In this document: one piece after another, positions 1-8,723 of the stretch
How positions within the stretch are numbered: the stretch's first letter is position 1
How the letters are laid out: every line of letters begins with the position of its first letter
Origin: Rhodococcus sp. IEGM 1409
Lineage (GTDB): Bacteria; Actinomycetota; Actinomycetes; Mycobacteriales; Mycobacteriaceae
Direction: 5' to 3'
DNA: 64,000 nucleotides
Assembly: GCF_030056735.1 (NCBI RefSeq)
Contig: NZ_JASHKN010000001.1
Coordinates: forward strand, 682,001-746,000
Position numbers and translations under genes: made by a program
Notes under the pieces: model-generated
Told to the model about the DNA's origin: nothing
The model's database searches: none
Seen by the model: the letters and a program-made list of their open reading frames with translations, nothing else

Positions 1-651
1 ATTTCGCCCAACGGTTCGGTACTCGCAGGCAAGAACGGCCTCTCCTTGCTCTCATTGGCGGCGAGTTCACCCAGCGGATTCGACGCATTGGATCGCAACT
101 GGGATGTGTACGAGAAGGTCTCGGCCGAGCACGGCCACCACGCTGACCGAGCGACGTGGCGTGTCGTCACTCCGATGTTCATCGCAGAGACCCGAGCCGA
201 GGCCGAGCGCGCCGTGAGCCGACGGATCGGATCGATGGCCTCCTACGTGAATCGGCAGACCGGCCAGAACCCGGCCTGGGCAGATACGCCGGCCGGGATC
301 ATCGACCAGTGGCGTAACGACACTCTCGGCGAGTTCGGTCAGGCGATCATCGGTACCCCCGAGGATGCGATCGCACAGATCGAGCGTCTGATCGAGAAGA
401 CGGGAGGGTTCGGCACGTTCCTGATCCTTCATGTCGACATGGCGAGCTGGGAGGACACCAAACGCAGCTACGAATTGTTCGCGTCGGAGGTGGTCCCGCA
501 CTTCCGGAAGCGGAACGTCGGGCGTCAGGCAAGCATGCAATTCGCCGTGGACAACCGCGAATACCTGATCGGCGGGCTGGTCGGAGCGCTCACCAAAGCC
601 CATACCGACTACTACGGCCAGCCGGCCGAGACGGGAGCCGTACGCGCATGA
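1..651 (+). CDS. LLM-class flavin-dependent oxidoreductase, 3' part
   Basis: The reading frame is open from the first base, so the gene starts upstream of the window; 216 codons plus the stop are visible. The protein has the C-terminal half of a bacterial luciferase-like monooxygenase: a segment matching the usual post-barrel helices, then GTPEDAIAQIERLIEKTGGFG, shortened here to its key GTPE...GGFGTFLILHVD pattern typical of the family, and a basic tail. Such enzymes oxidise small organic substrates with reduced flavin or F420. It overlaps the next gene by four bases (ATGA), so the two are probably translated together. An oxidoreductase followed by a dehydrogenase suggests stepwise oxidation of one substrate, with limonene-monooxygenase-like enzymes the nearest recalled relatives. 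The substrate cannot be read from the sequence. Confidence 0.85.
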   Translation: MSPNGSVLAGKNGLSLLSLAASSPSGFDALDRNWDVYEKVSAEHGHHADRATWRVVTPMFIAETRAEAERAVSRRIGSMASYVNRQTGQNPAWADTPAGIIDQWRNDTLGEFGQAIIGTPEDAIAQIERLIEKTGGFGTFLILHVDMASWEDTKRSYELFASEVVPHFRKRNVGRQASMQFAVDNREYLIGGLVGALTKAHTDYYGQPAETGAVRA

Positions 652-1727
652 GGGCCGTCCGATTCCAGAACGGTGAATTCGCAGTAGCGGTGGTAGCCGA
701 CGCACCTCCGCCGGCACCACATCAGATCCGCATCGACGTCGTCGCCTGCGGGATCTGTGGCAGTGATCTGAGTATGTCGAAAGACCCGTGCCGGTTCGTC
801 GAGGTCGCAGACAGCGGGGGTTACCCGCTCGCCACCTTCGACCCTGACCGCCCCGTAGTCCTGGGGCACGAGTATGCGGGCATCGTCTCCGAAACCGGTT
901 CTGCAGTGGAAGATTTCACGATCGGAGACAGGGTGGCGGGCATCGGCCTGGCCACCGACACTGCTACCGGGATCCCGACGATCATCGGCTACTCGAACGA
1001 ATACCACGGCGCGTTCGGCGATCACATCGTCGTCGACGCGTTCTGGGTCCGCAAGGTTCCCGACCACCTGTCACTCGAGCACGCCACACTTGCCGAACCT
1101 CTCCACGTCGGCGAGATGCACCTTCAACAGTCCGGCCTCACCTCGGCCGATTCGGCGCTCGTCATCGGTTGCGGGACGATCGGGCTTGGTGCCATCGTCG
1201 CGGCGAAGGCGAGAGGAGCACAGATCGTCATCGCGTCCGAGCCCTCCCCCAAGCGACGCGAGCTCGCCAAGAAGATGGGCGCGGACGTCGTCGTCGATCC
1301 GGAAGAGCAGGATCCGATCGCACTGTGGAATCAGATGGTCGCCGAGGGCAACCCGCTCGTCGGTCAGGCCGCAAACGGCATTCTGATCGCCTACGAATGC
1401 AGCGGCCGGGCGGGGGTTATCGGGGAGCTGATGCGCACCTTGCCGTTCAACTCGCGGATACAGGTGCTGGCTGCGCCGTTCGGCGACGAGACGATCATTC
1501 CCGTCGTCGGGCAGTTCCGGAGGATCTCGATCAACTTCGGTCACGGCCCCTACGAGAATGCCTACGACATCACCCTGCAGAGACTCGCCGATGGAGAGAT
1601 CGACGCGGAAGAGATCATCACCGGCCGGGTCGGTCTGGAAGGTGTCTCGGACGCTTTCGCAGCTCTGCGCACACCCGACGAACACGTGAAGATCCTCGTA
1701 CTGCCCGGCGCCGCCCTCCCGGAATAG
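648..1727 (+). CDS. Zinc-type medium-chain alcohol dehydrogenase
   Basis: This 359-residue MDR-family NAD(P)-dependent dehydrogenase has the catalytic-zinc cysteine in ACGICGSDL near residues 34-42, the GHEYAG histidine-glutamate motif near residue 73, and a Rossmann segment VIGCGTIGLGAIVAAKARGA near residue 172. The four-cysteine structural zinc lobe of classical alcohol dehydrogenases is not visible, so it belongs to a lobe-poor subgroup. It starts at an ATG overlapping the stop of the LLM oxidoreductase. It probably oxidises the alcohol or diol made by that enzyme. A strong hairpin follows the stop. The family is certain; the substrate is not known. Confidence 0.88.
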   Translation: MRAVRFQNGEFAVAVVADAPPPAPHQIRIDVVACGICGSDLSMSKDPCRFVEVADSGGYPLATFDPDRPVVLGHEYAGIVSETGSAVEDFTIGDRVAGIGLATDTATGIPTIIGYSNEYHGAFGDHIVVDAFWVRKVPDHLSLEHATLAEPLHVGEMHLQQSGLTSADSALVIGCGTIGLGAIVAAKARGAQIVIASEPSPKRRELAKKMGADVVVDPEEQDPIALWNQMVAEGNPLVGQAANGILIAYECSGRAGVIGELMRTLPFNSRIQVLAAPFGDETIIPVVGQFRRISINFGHGPYENAYDITLQRLADGEIDAEEIITGRVGLEGVSDAFAALRTPDEHVKILVLPGAALPE

Positions 1728-1752
1728 CGGTCGGTCCTGCCCTGTTGACGTA

Positions 1753-1776
1753 GGGGTGCCCGCACTCGGGCACCCC
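1753..1776 (+). terminator. Intrinsic terminator-like hairpin
   Basis: A perfect 10-bp stem (GGGGTGCCCG / CGGGCACCCC) with a CACT loop lies 26 bases after the dehydrogenase stop. There is no clear T-run, which is common for high-GC actinobacterial terminators. Confidence 0.7.
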
Positions 1777-1907
1777 CGCTTCGGGCTGTGCGAGCGCCGC
1801 CTGTTGGCGTATGTGCTCCGTTACCAGGACAATGGCAGGGTTGGCGTCAGCCGACAACGCGGCGCAACGCTCTGTGGCTGCCTCGTTTGCTTCACTAGGA
1901 GGATTCC

Positions 1908-3566
1908 GTGACCGACGGACCGTTGATCGTCCAATCCGACAAGACGCTGCTGTTGGAGGTCGACCACGAGCGTGCCGGCGATGCCAGGCAGGCAATCGCC
2001 CCCTTCGCGGAACTCGAACGGGCCCCGGAACACGTCCACACGTATCGCATCACTCCCCTGGCATTGTGGAATGCCCGCGCCGCCGGGCACGACGCCGAGC
2101 AGGTTGTCGACGCACTGGTCTCGTTCTCACGATTCGCCGTGCCGCAACCCCTCCTGGTCGACATCGTCGACACGATGGCCCGGTACGGACGTTTGCAGCT
2201 GGTCAAGAGCCCGGTGCACGGCCTCATCCTGGTCAGCCTCGACCGCGCAGTGCTCACCGAGGTGATGCGACACAAGAAGATCTCGCCGATGCTCGGTGAA
2301 AAGGTCGACGACGACACCGTGATCGTGCACCCGAGTGAGCGCGGCCGCCTCAAGCAGATGCTGCTCAAGGTGGGCTGGCCGGCCGAGGACCTCGCCGGTT
2401 ACGTGGACGGCGAAGCGCATCCCATCGATCTCGCCTTCGAAGAAGGCCACTGGGAACTGCGCGACTATCAGCAGATGGCAGCGGATTCGTTCTGGGCGGG
2501 CGGCTCGGGCGTCGTCGTGCTGCCGTGTGGCGCAGGTAAGACGATGGTAGGCGCAGCTGCCATGGCAAAGGCCAAGGCCACCACACTCATTCTGGTGACC
2601 AACACCGTTGCCGGTCGGCAGTGGAAGCGTGAACTCATCGCGCGCACGTCGTTGACCGAGGAAGAAATCGGCGAATACTCCGGTGAACGCAAGGAAATTC
2701 GACCGGTCACGATCGCCACGTACCAGGTGATCACGCGTCGCACGAAGGGCGAGTACAAGCACCTCGAACTTTTCGATTCCCGAGACTGGGGACTGGTGAT
2801 CTACGACGAGGTACACCTGCTCCCCGCGCCGGTCTTCCGGATGACGGCAGACCTGCAGTCACGCCGCCGTCTCGGCCTGACCGCGACGCTGGTTCGTGAG
2901 GACGGCCGCGAAGGCGACGTCTTCTCGCTCATCGGCCCCAAGCGCTACGACGCTCCGTGGAAGGACATCGAAGCACAGGGTTGGATCGCACCGGCCGACT
3001 GCGTCGAGGTGCGAGTGACGATGACGGACGCCGAACGCATGTCCTATGCCGTCGCCGAACCGGAGGAGCGCTACAAACTGTGCTCGACGGCGCACACCAA
3101 AATTGCTGTCGTGAAGTCGATTCTGGCCAAGCACCCGGATTCCCCGACGTTGGTGATCGGTGCGTATCTCGACCAGCTCGACGAACTCGGCGAAGCCCTG
3201 AACGCCCCGGTGATCAAGGGATCCACCAAGAACAAGGAACGCGAGATCCTGTTCGATCAGTTCCGAAACGGCGAGATCCAGACGCTGGTGGTGAGCAAGG
3301 TCGCGAACTTCTCGATCGACCTTCCGGAGGCGTCTGTCGCCGTGCAGGTTTCGGGAACCTTCGGATCGAGGCAGGAAGAAGCTCAGCGACTCGGGCGCCT
3401 CCTGCGGCCCAAGCACGACGGCGGTCAGGCGCACTTCTATTCGGTGGTCTCCCGCGACACTCTCGATGCGGAGTATGCGGCACATCGTCAGCGATTCCTC
3501 GCCGAACAGGGCTACGCCTACCGGATCACCGACGCCGACGACCTGCTCGGACCTGCAATCGGCTGA
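1908..3566 (+). CDS. xpb: XPB/ERCC3-type DNA repair helicase
   Basis: A 552-residue superfamily 2 helicase of the XPB (ERCC3) type found in many actinobacteria, probably an ATP-dependent 3'-5' DNA helicase acting in repair. Visible motifs: Walker A CGAGKT (207-212), DEVH box (300-303), LTATLVREDG (about 324-333) containing the XPB-specific Arg-Glu-Asp motif, and the QRLGRLLRP arginine-finger motif near the C-terminus. The N-terminal 170 residues match the damage-recognition-like domain of mycobacterial XPB. The GTG start is chosen because a perfect AGGAGG lies at 1897-1902. Upstream is a terminated operon, downstream a separate promoter region, so it is probably monocistronic. Confidence 0.93.
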   Translation: MTDGPLIVQSDKTLLLEVDHERAGDARQAIAPFAELERAPEHVHTYRITPLALWNARAAGHDAEQVVDALVSFSRFAVPQPLLVDIVDTMARYGRLQLVKSPVHGLILVSLDRAVLTEVMRHKKISPMLGEKVDDDTVIVHPSERGRLKQMLLKVGWPAEDLAGYVDGEAHPIDLAFEEGHWELRDYQQMAADSFWAGGSGVVVLPCGAGKTMVGAAAMAKAKATTLILVTNTVAGRQWKRELIARTSLTEEEIGEYSGERKEIRPVTIATYQVITRRTKGEYKHLELFDSRDWGLVIYDEVHLLPAPVFRMTADLQSRRRLGLTATLVREDGREGDVFSLIGPKRYDAPWKDIEAQGWIAPADCVEVRVTMTDAERMSYAVAEPEERYKLCSTAHTKIAVVKSILAKHPDSPTLVIGAYLDQLDELGEALNAPVIKGSTKNKEREILFDQFRNGEIQTLVVSKVANFSIDLPEASVAVQVSGTFGSRQEEAQRLGRLLRPKHDGGQAHFYSVVSRDTLDAEYAAHRQRFLAEQGYAYRITDADDLLGPAIG

Positions 3567-3595
3567 GCACTTCTGCAACACGTTCCATAAACAAA

Positions 3596-3609
3596 TGGAC
3601 ATACGTCCA
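3596..3609. promoter_or_regulatory. Palindrome in the promoter region of the secreted peptidase
   Basis: TGGAC-ATAC-GTCCA forms a perfect 5+5 dyad about 58 bases before the chosen peptidase start, in an AT-richer stretch that could hold the promoter. It is a candidate repressor site; no regulator gene lies next to it. Confidence 0.35.
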
Positions 3610-3666
3610 GTTATCTGTAGAGTGTTCCCTCACAGTCGTGTCCATCGGCCGGGGGTCGCCAGCACC

Positions 3667-5745
3667 ATGCGCTCAGTTCCACGTCTACGGGGTCGGCTCG
3701 CCGGAACCATCTCGCTGCTGACTGCCGCCGTCGTCGTTGCCACGACCGGCGTCAGTGCGGCGGCACCGAGTCCAGCTCCTACCACGCAGAACTCGGTGTA
3801 CGCACTTGCGAACGGCTGCTATGCGCTTCGCACGGAGTCCGGCGACTTCGTCCGTCGTGGCGGACCGGCGTACCTCACCGACGCCACGAAAGTCGCCGAC
3901 GCCGAACCTTTCCGCCTACATGCGGCTCAGCTGGGTCGTTTCATGCTGTACGGCCCCGACGGGTCGATGCTCTCGCACGACGGCGCAGACTCCGTACTCG
4001 CCACCTCCGAAGCAACTCCGTCCACCGACTGGACCGTGATGTCCACCGGCGAGTCCTTCGTTCTGACCGCCACCTCCAACGGCCGTCAACTGATCTCGCG
4101 AGATTTGATGCTCACGATGTCCGATCCCGGTGACGTTCCCGAATCTGCGTTCACTCTCGTCCCCCGCGATGGCTGCGCCGATTTCCCCGAAGCCGAAGTG
4201 GGTACAAACGGTATTCCCGGAGAAATCGGGCCGAACGGTGAAGTCACCGGATTCATCGACACACACGTGCACATGAATGCTTCCGAGTTCATGGGCGGAA
4301 ACCTGCACTGCGGCAGACCTTTCGACCCCCAAGGTGTCACGGCTGCCCTCGTCGACTGCCCGGACCATCAACCCGACGGCATACCGGCACTCCTCGAAAA
4401 CGTTCTGTCGTACGGAAATCCCTTCGAAACTCACGACACCACCGGCTGGCCGAGCTTCGCCGACTGGCCGGCTCACGATTCGCTGACGCACGAGCAGACG
4501 TACTACAAGTGGGTCGAGCGGGCCTGGCGCGGCGGGCTGCGAATCTTCACCAATCTCTTTGTCGCCAACCGCGTCCTGTGCGAGCTGTATCCGAACAAGC
4601 GAAACCCCTGCGACGAGATGGAGACCGTCCGAATCCAGGCGCAGCAGACACGCGCACTCCAGGACTACATCGACGCCCAGTACGGCGGTCCCGGCCGGGG
4701 TTGGTTCCGCATCGTGAGCTCCCCGGAACAGGTCCGGCAGGTGGCCGCCGACGGAAAGCTGGCCGTCACCCTCGGGGTGGAAGTATCCGAACCCTTCGGT
4801 TGCTCTGTGCGTAACGGGATTCCGCAGTGCACCGAGGACGACATCGACCGCGGCCTGGACGAGTTGTACGGCCTGGGTGTCCGGCAGATGATCGTCACGC
4901 ACAAGTTCGACAACGCTCTGGGCGGTGCCCGTTTCGACGGCGGGATCACGGGCGTGGCCGTCAATATCGGCAACTACCTGGGCACTGGGGAGTTCTGGCA
5001 GTCGGAACCATGCACCGGAGTTGCCGAGGACAACGTGCTGCCCACCAAGGTCGACGGCGCACAGAATCTTCTCGCTGTACTCCCGCCCGGAGTAACCCTT
5101 CCGGTGTACCCCGCTGGTCCGCAATGCAATTCACACGGTCTGACGGACCTGGGTGCTTACACGATCAGAGGTTTGATGGACCGAGGAATGATCGTCGACA
5201 TCGACCATATGAGCGTCAAGACCGCCGAAGCAGCACTCGACATTCTCGAAGCTGCGAACTACTCCGGCGTCGTCTCGAGTCACAGCTGGAGCGACCCGAG
5301 CCTGTACAAGCGGATCTACGCACTCGGTGGATTCGTCGCCCTGTACGCCGGGCAACTGGACGCATCGGACGAAAAGCCCGAAGAGCGCGGATTCATCGAC
5401 CAGTGGCGCGACGCGCGGGCAATGCGAAGCGAGAACTACTACTTCGGTTTCGGCTACGGCGCCGACACCAACGGCTTCGGTCCCCAAGCCGCACCGCGCG
5501 GTGACGCCGCCGAAAATCCGCTGCAGTATCCGTACACCGCCTTCGACGGCACGGTCATGGACCAGCAGCGCGCCGGCACCCGGGTATTCGACGTGAACAC
5601 CGACGGCGTGGCGCAGTACGGGATGATTCCCGACTGGATCGCGGACATGCGCATCGCTGCGGGAGCCGACGGCGACACCATCATCGAAGACATGAGCCGC
5701 GGCGCCGAAGCTTACCTGCAGATGTGGGAGCGCGCGCGAAACTAG
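3667..5745 (+). CDS. Secreted membrane-dipeptidase-like (M19/amidohydrolase) protein
   Basis: A 692-residue exported protein. The ATG at 3667 gives a textbook signal peptide (RLRGR, hydrophobic TISLLTAAVVVATT, then Ala-rich cleavage site near residue 33); a longer frame upstream would bury it and overlap the helicase end. Residues about 40-165 have a beta-rich segment resembling a beta-trefoil or F5/8-like accessory domain. From about 195 an amidohydrolase-like domain begins with FIDTHVHMNA (D198, H200, H202), followed by IVDIDHMSV and GVVSSHSWSD, the metal-ligand pattern of M19 dipeptidases. It is far longer than ordinary renal-dipeptidase homologues (about 400 aa). It probably hydrolyses a peptide or amide outside the membrane; the substrate is unknown. 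Confidence 0.78.
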   Translation: MRSVPRLRGRLAGTISLLTAAVVVATTGVSAAAPSPAPTTQNSVYALANGCYALRTESGDFVRRGGPAYLTDATKVADAEPFRLHAAQLGRFMLYGPDGSMLSHDGADSVLATSEATPSTDWTVMSTGESFVLTATSNGRQLISRDLMLTMSDPGDVPESAFTLVPRDGCADFPEAEVGTNGIPGEIGPNGEVTGFIDTHVHMNASEFMGGNLHCGRPFDPQGVTAALVDCPDHQPDGIPALLENVLSYGNPFETHDTTGWPSFADWPAHDSLTHEQTYYKWVERAWRGGLRIFTNLFVANRVLCELYPNKRNPCDEMETVRIQAQQTRALQDYIDAQYGGPGRGWFRIVSSPEQVRQVAADGKLAVTLGVEVSEPFGCSVRNGIPQCTEDDIDRGLDELYGLGVRQMIVTHKFDNALGGARFDGGITGVAVNIGNYLGTGEFWQSEPCTGVAEDNVLPTKVDGAQNLLAVLPPGVTLPVYPAGPQCNSHGLTDLGAYTIRGLMDRGMIVDIDHMSVKTAEAALDILEAANYSGVVSSHSWSDPSLYKRIYALGGFVALYAGQLDASDEKPEERGFIDQWRDARAMRSENYYFGFGYGADTNGFGPQAAPRGDAAENPLQYPYTAFDGTVMDQQRAGTRVFDVNTDGVAQYGMIPDWIADMRIAAGADGDTIIEDMSRGAEAYLQMWERARN

Positions 5746-5759
5746 CTACGCTGGTGGAC

Positions 5760-5781
5760 GGTCCCCGGGCGATCGGGGGCC
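5760..5781 (+). terminator. Weak hairpin between peptidase and DUF3239 gene
   Basis: GGTCCCCG pairs with CGGGGGCC (one wobble) around a 6-base loop, 15 bases after the peptidase stop and 38 before the next start. It is a modest terminator candidate. Confidence 0.35.
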
Positions 5782-5819
5782 GGTCCTAGATCGTCCGGCA
5801 CCACCCGAAGGATTTTTTC

Positions 5820-6482
5820 GTGGCTGACTTCCAGTTCACTGTCGACAAGGCTCACGCCAAGTCGGTCAACGACACACTGGCCGACGTACGCCGCCTGCAG
5901 ATTTCTGCGGTGATCTTCGCGATCGTCCTCGCCGCGGTCGGGGCCTGGCTGATCAGCATGGGCGAGGTGTGGTCCATCATCATCGGCGCGGTCCTGGCCA
6001 TCGGTGCGGCCAGTTCCCTGTGGGTGGCCGTGTGGGCACCTCGCAAGGTGGGAAGCGTCGAATCTCTGTATGCGAACAACCCGCTGGTCCCTGCGATCGT
6101 CACCGAGGTCCACCCGCGTGCGGCGACGCTGACCGCGCTGATCGACATCGCGAAGCCGGCAAAAGGGGCACCGAAGTACGCACTCGTCAGCCGCAATGTT
6201 CGTCTCAATCCGAAGTGGCGAGTCGGCGACCGAATTCCGTCGGTTGCACTGCGTTCGGATCGTTCCACCCGCAGCAAGGCGGACACCTGGCAGATGGTCA
6301 GCCCCATGCCGATCGAGTGGGGAACCAAGGACTCCGCGGTGCTGGCACGGGCTGTTGCGGCTGTCAGTGCGAGCGAGTGGAACTTCCTGCAGAGCCGGAT
6401 CCCCGATTCCGAAGAAGTTCGCACCCACCCCGATCGCCGGGTTCTGATCAACCCGGCCGATCTTCCTGACTCCCTGCGCTAG
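5820..6482 (+). CDS. DUF3239 domain membrane protein
   Basis: A 220-residue protein with two adjacent transmembrane helices (about residues 28-70: ISAVIFAIVLAAVGAWLI and IIIGAVLAIGAASSLWVAVWA) followed by a soluble domain containing PLVPAIVTEV, ALIDIAKP, RVGDRIPSVAL and the C-terminal RRVLINP motif. This matches the DUF3239 family of mycolic-acid actinobacteria, whose function is not established. It starts with GTG. It converges on an LLM oxidoreductase with only 8 bases between stops. Confidence 0.8.
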   Translation: MADFQFTVDKAHAKSVNDTLADVRRLQISAVIFAIVLAAVGAWLISMGEVWSIIIGAVLAIGAASSLWVAVWAPRKVGSVESLYANNPLVPAIVTEVHPRAATLTALIDIAKPAKGAPKYALVSRNVRLNPKWRVGDRIPSVALRSDRSTRSKADTWQMVSPMPIEWGTKDSAVLARAVAAVSASEWNFLQSRIPDSEEVRTHPDRRVLINPADLPDSLR

Positions 6483-6490
6483 CCGTACAG

Positions 6491-7477
6491 CTACGCGAGC
6501 GCGGGCAGTACTTCCTTCTCGAACATCTCGATCCCTGACGTGTCGTACGCAGCCTCGGGGAAGTAGAAAACTCCGTACTCGAGGCCCTGCGCTTTGAGCG
6601 CTGACAGGTTCTCGATGATCTGCTCCGGCGTACCCACTGCCGGCATTCCGCGGAACTCATCGAGCGACGCATCCGCAGCAGCTTCGCCGACCAACGGCGT
6701 CAGCCGGGATTTCAGCGTCTCCAACCGCTGAGCCACTTCGGCTTCCGTCGCGCCGATGGCGACGTTGTAGTTGGCCGAACGGACGATGGCGTCGAAGTCG
6801 GTACCGACGGTGTCGCAGTGCTTCTTCAGGACCTCCGACTTGCGTGCGAAGCCGTCCGGGGTGCCGTCGAAGTTGGTGTACTGCGCGTACTTCGCCGCAA
6901 TCTTGAGTGTGACCTTCTCGCCGCCGCCGGCAACCCAGATGGGAATTCCGCCCTCTTGCAACGGAAGTGGACGGCACAGCGCTCCGTCGACCTGGTAGTA
7001 CTTGCCGTCGAGCGTCGCGCTGCCGGTCGACCACGCCTGCTGCATGATCTGGATTCCTTCGTCGAGCCGACCCAGACGTTCACCGGCAGAGGGGAATCCG
7101 TAGCCGTATGCGCGCCACTCCTGCTCGTACCAACCGCCGCCGATTCCCATTTCGACGCGTCCACCCGTGATCAGGTCGGTTGTCGCGGCGACCTTGGCCA
7201 GGTACGCCGGGTTTCGGTAGCTCATGGCGGTACACATCTGGCCCAACCGGATACGCGACGTCGACGCACCGAGCGCCGCCATCAACGTCCACGCCTCGTG
7301 AGTCGCTTCTTCCGTCGGCTGGGGAACGGTGTGGAAGTGGTCGTAGACCCACACCGATTCCCACGGTCCTGCCTCCGCGCGGAGCGTGAAGTCTCGCATC
7401 ACCTCCCACTGCTTCGCGGGGTCGATACCGACCAGGTCCAGACGCCAGCCTTGAGGTACGAACAGTCCGAATCGCAT
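6491..7477 (-). CDS. LLM-class F420-type oxidoreductase
   Basis: A 328-residue luciferase-like TIM-barrel oxidoreductase. It begins MRFGLFVPQGW and has the family pattern SVWVYDHFHT (about 40-49), TSRIRLGQMC, GRVEMGIGGGWYEQE and GIPIWVAGGGEK, typical of F420-dependent members, which reduce or oxidise diverse small molecules. The stop of the MFS gene lies only 16 bases upstream on the same strand, so this is probably the last gene of the minus-strand ABC/monooxygenase operon. Its cofactor (F420 rather than FMN) is an inference from the GIGGGWYEQE-type subfamily. Confidence 0.85.
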   Translation of the reverse strand: MRFGLFVPQGWRLDLVGIDPAKQWEVMRDFTLRAEAGPWESVWVYDHFHTVPQPTEEATHEAWTLMAALGASTSRIRLGQMCTAMSYRNPAYLAKVAATTDLITGGRVEMGIGGGWYEQEWRAYGYGFPSAGERLGRLDEGIQIMQQAWSTGSATLDGKYYQVDGALCRPLPLQEGGIPIWVAGGGEKVTLKIAAKYAQYTNFDGTPDGFARKSEVLKKHCDTVGTDFDAIVRSANYNVAIGATEAEVAQRLETLKSRLTPLVGEAAADASLDEFRGMPAVGTPEQIIENLSALKAQGLEYGVFYFPEAAYDTSGIEMFEKEVLPALA

Positions 7478-7493
7478 GTAGCGAGCCTACCTA

Positions 7494-8723
7494 TCATTTC
7501 CCGACGCGCGACTCGGGTGATACCCGCGGAGAGTAGACCGGAATGAAGCGGAACATCATCGCTGCGCCCGCGAACGAGGTCGCACCCAGTGCGGCGAACG
7601 CCCACCCGAGCGGGAACACCGCGGCAAGGAGACCGATCGCGAGCGGCCCACCGAACATGCCGGTGTCGTGGGTCAATCGCCATGCAGCGAGGAACTCGGC
7701 GCGTTCTTCGGGTGGGGCAATATCAGCGCCGAGAGTCATGATCACGCCGTTGCCCAGTCCGTTGCCGATCCCCATCACTACAGCGACCACGGTCAGCCCC
7801 ATTGCACTCGTCGAGAACGGCAACATCAGGTACGACACTCCGATCACCGTCAGCGAAGGCACCGCGACCAACCTGCGCCCGTATCGGTCCATGATGTGTC
7901 CGGCCGGATACGAACACAGCAGATCCACGGCCGCACCGATACCGAAGATCACACTCACCTGGGCCGCATCCAACCCGAGGTGCAATGCCCACAGCGGCAG
8001 CACTGCCTCCCGCGAAGCACGAGCGGCGCCCATCAGCAGTGAGCCTGTCCCGAGCGTCGACAGTGCCACGCGATGACGGCGAAGGATGTCCGGGAGGGTT
8101 GTGTGCGCGTGATCACCGTTGCCCGCCTGCGCCTTTCGTGGCGGGTCGGGGACGCGGGCCATCAGCGCCCCGGCGAGTACGACGCCCACCAATTGGACCA
8201 GGAATCCTCCGCGCGCGCCCACCAGAAGAATCACGCCGGCTCCGATGAGCGGCCCCAGGAAGAACCCCAACCGCCACATCGCGGCGAATGACGACATCGC
8301 TCGGGCCCGTAGGCCGCGTGGCACGGTCTCGGCGAGGTAGCTCTGCCTCGCGAGGCCCCACACCGCATTCGCCAGTCCGGTCAGCAGAGCGCCGATACCG
8401 AGCATCCAGGGAGTCTGCGCAAGCAGACAGATAATTACTCCGGTCGCACCCAAGGAACTTCCACCGATGATGGACCGACGCTCGCCGAATCGCGACACTA
8501 TCCGGCCGGCGGGGAGATCGCCGACGACGGCCCCCAAACCTCCGAGTGCGACGATCAATCCGGCAACGGCGACCGATGCACCGAGGTCGCGGGCGGTGAC
8601 GGCCATGATGGGGGCGGCCGCGCCCTGACCGATTCCGAAAATGGCCGCCGGTACGAAAACCGTTGTGATCAAGGGCTTGAGTCCGGCGATCGACGGCTGT
8701 TCCTTGGGCAGGGTTTCCGTCAC
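7494..8723 (-). CDS. MFS transporter
   Basis: A 409-residue major facilitator with about 12 hydrophobic helices and the loop 2-3 motif GDLPAGRIVSRFGERR plus its second-half counterpart CSYPAGHIMDRYGRR. A longer frame exists upstream, but the GTG at 8723 is chosen because it overlaps the monooxygenase stop (GTGA) and the upstream extension is arginine-rich and non-conserved in character. Within this operon it may export a product or toxic by-product of the monooxygenase reaction, or serve as a second importer. The substrate is unknown. Confidence 0.85.
   Translation of the reverse strand: MTETLPKEQPSIAGLKPLITTVFVPAAIFGIGQGAAAPIMAVTARDLGASVAVAGLIVALGGLGAVVGDLPAGRIVSRFGERRSIIGGSSLGATGVIICLLAQTPWMLGIGALLTGLANAVWGLARQSYLAETVPRGLRARAMSSFAAMWRLGFFLGPLIGAGVILLVGARGGFLVQLVGVVLAGALMARVPDPPRKAQAGNGDHAHTTLPDILRRHRVALSTLGTGSLLMGAARASREAVLPLWALHLGLDAAQVSVIFGIGAAVDLLCSYPAGHIMDRYGRRLVAVPSLTVIGVSYLMLPFSTSAMGLTVVAVVMGIGNGLGNGVIMTLGADIAPPEERAEFLAAWRLTHDTGMFGGPLAIGLLAAVFPLGWAFAALGATSFAGAAMMFRFIPVYSPRVSPESRVGK

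Noticed and set aside
3916..5124. A 402-codon minus-strand frame opposite the secreted peptidase
   Set aside because: It runs against a gene with signal peptide and metal motifs, and its translation has no recognisable family; it is a high-GC shadow frame.
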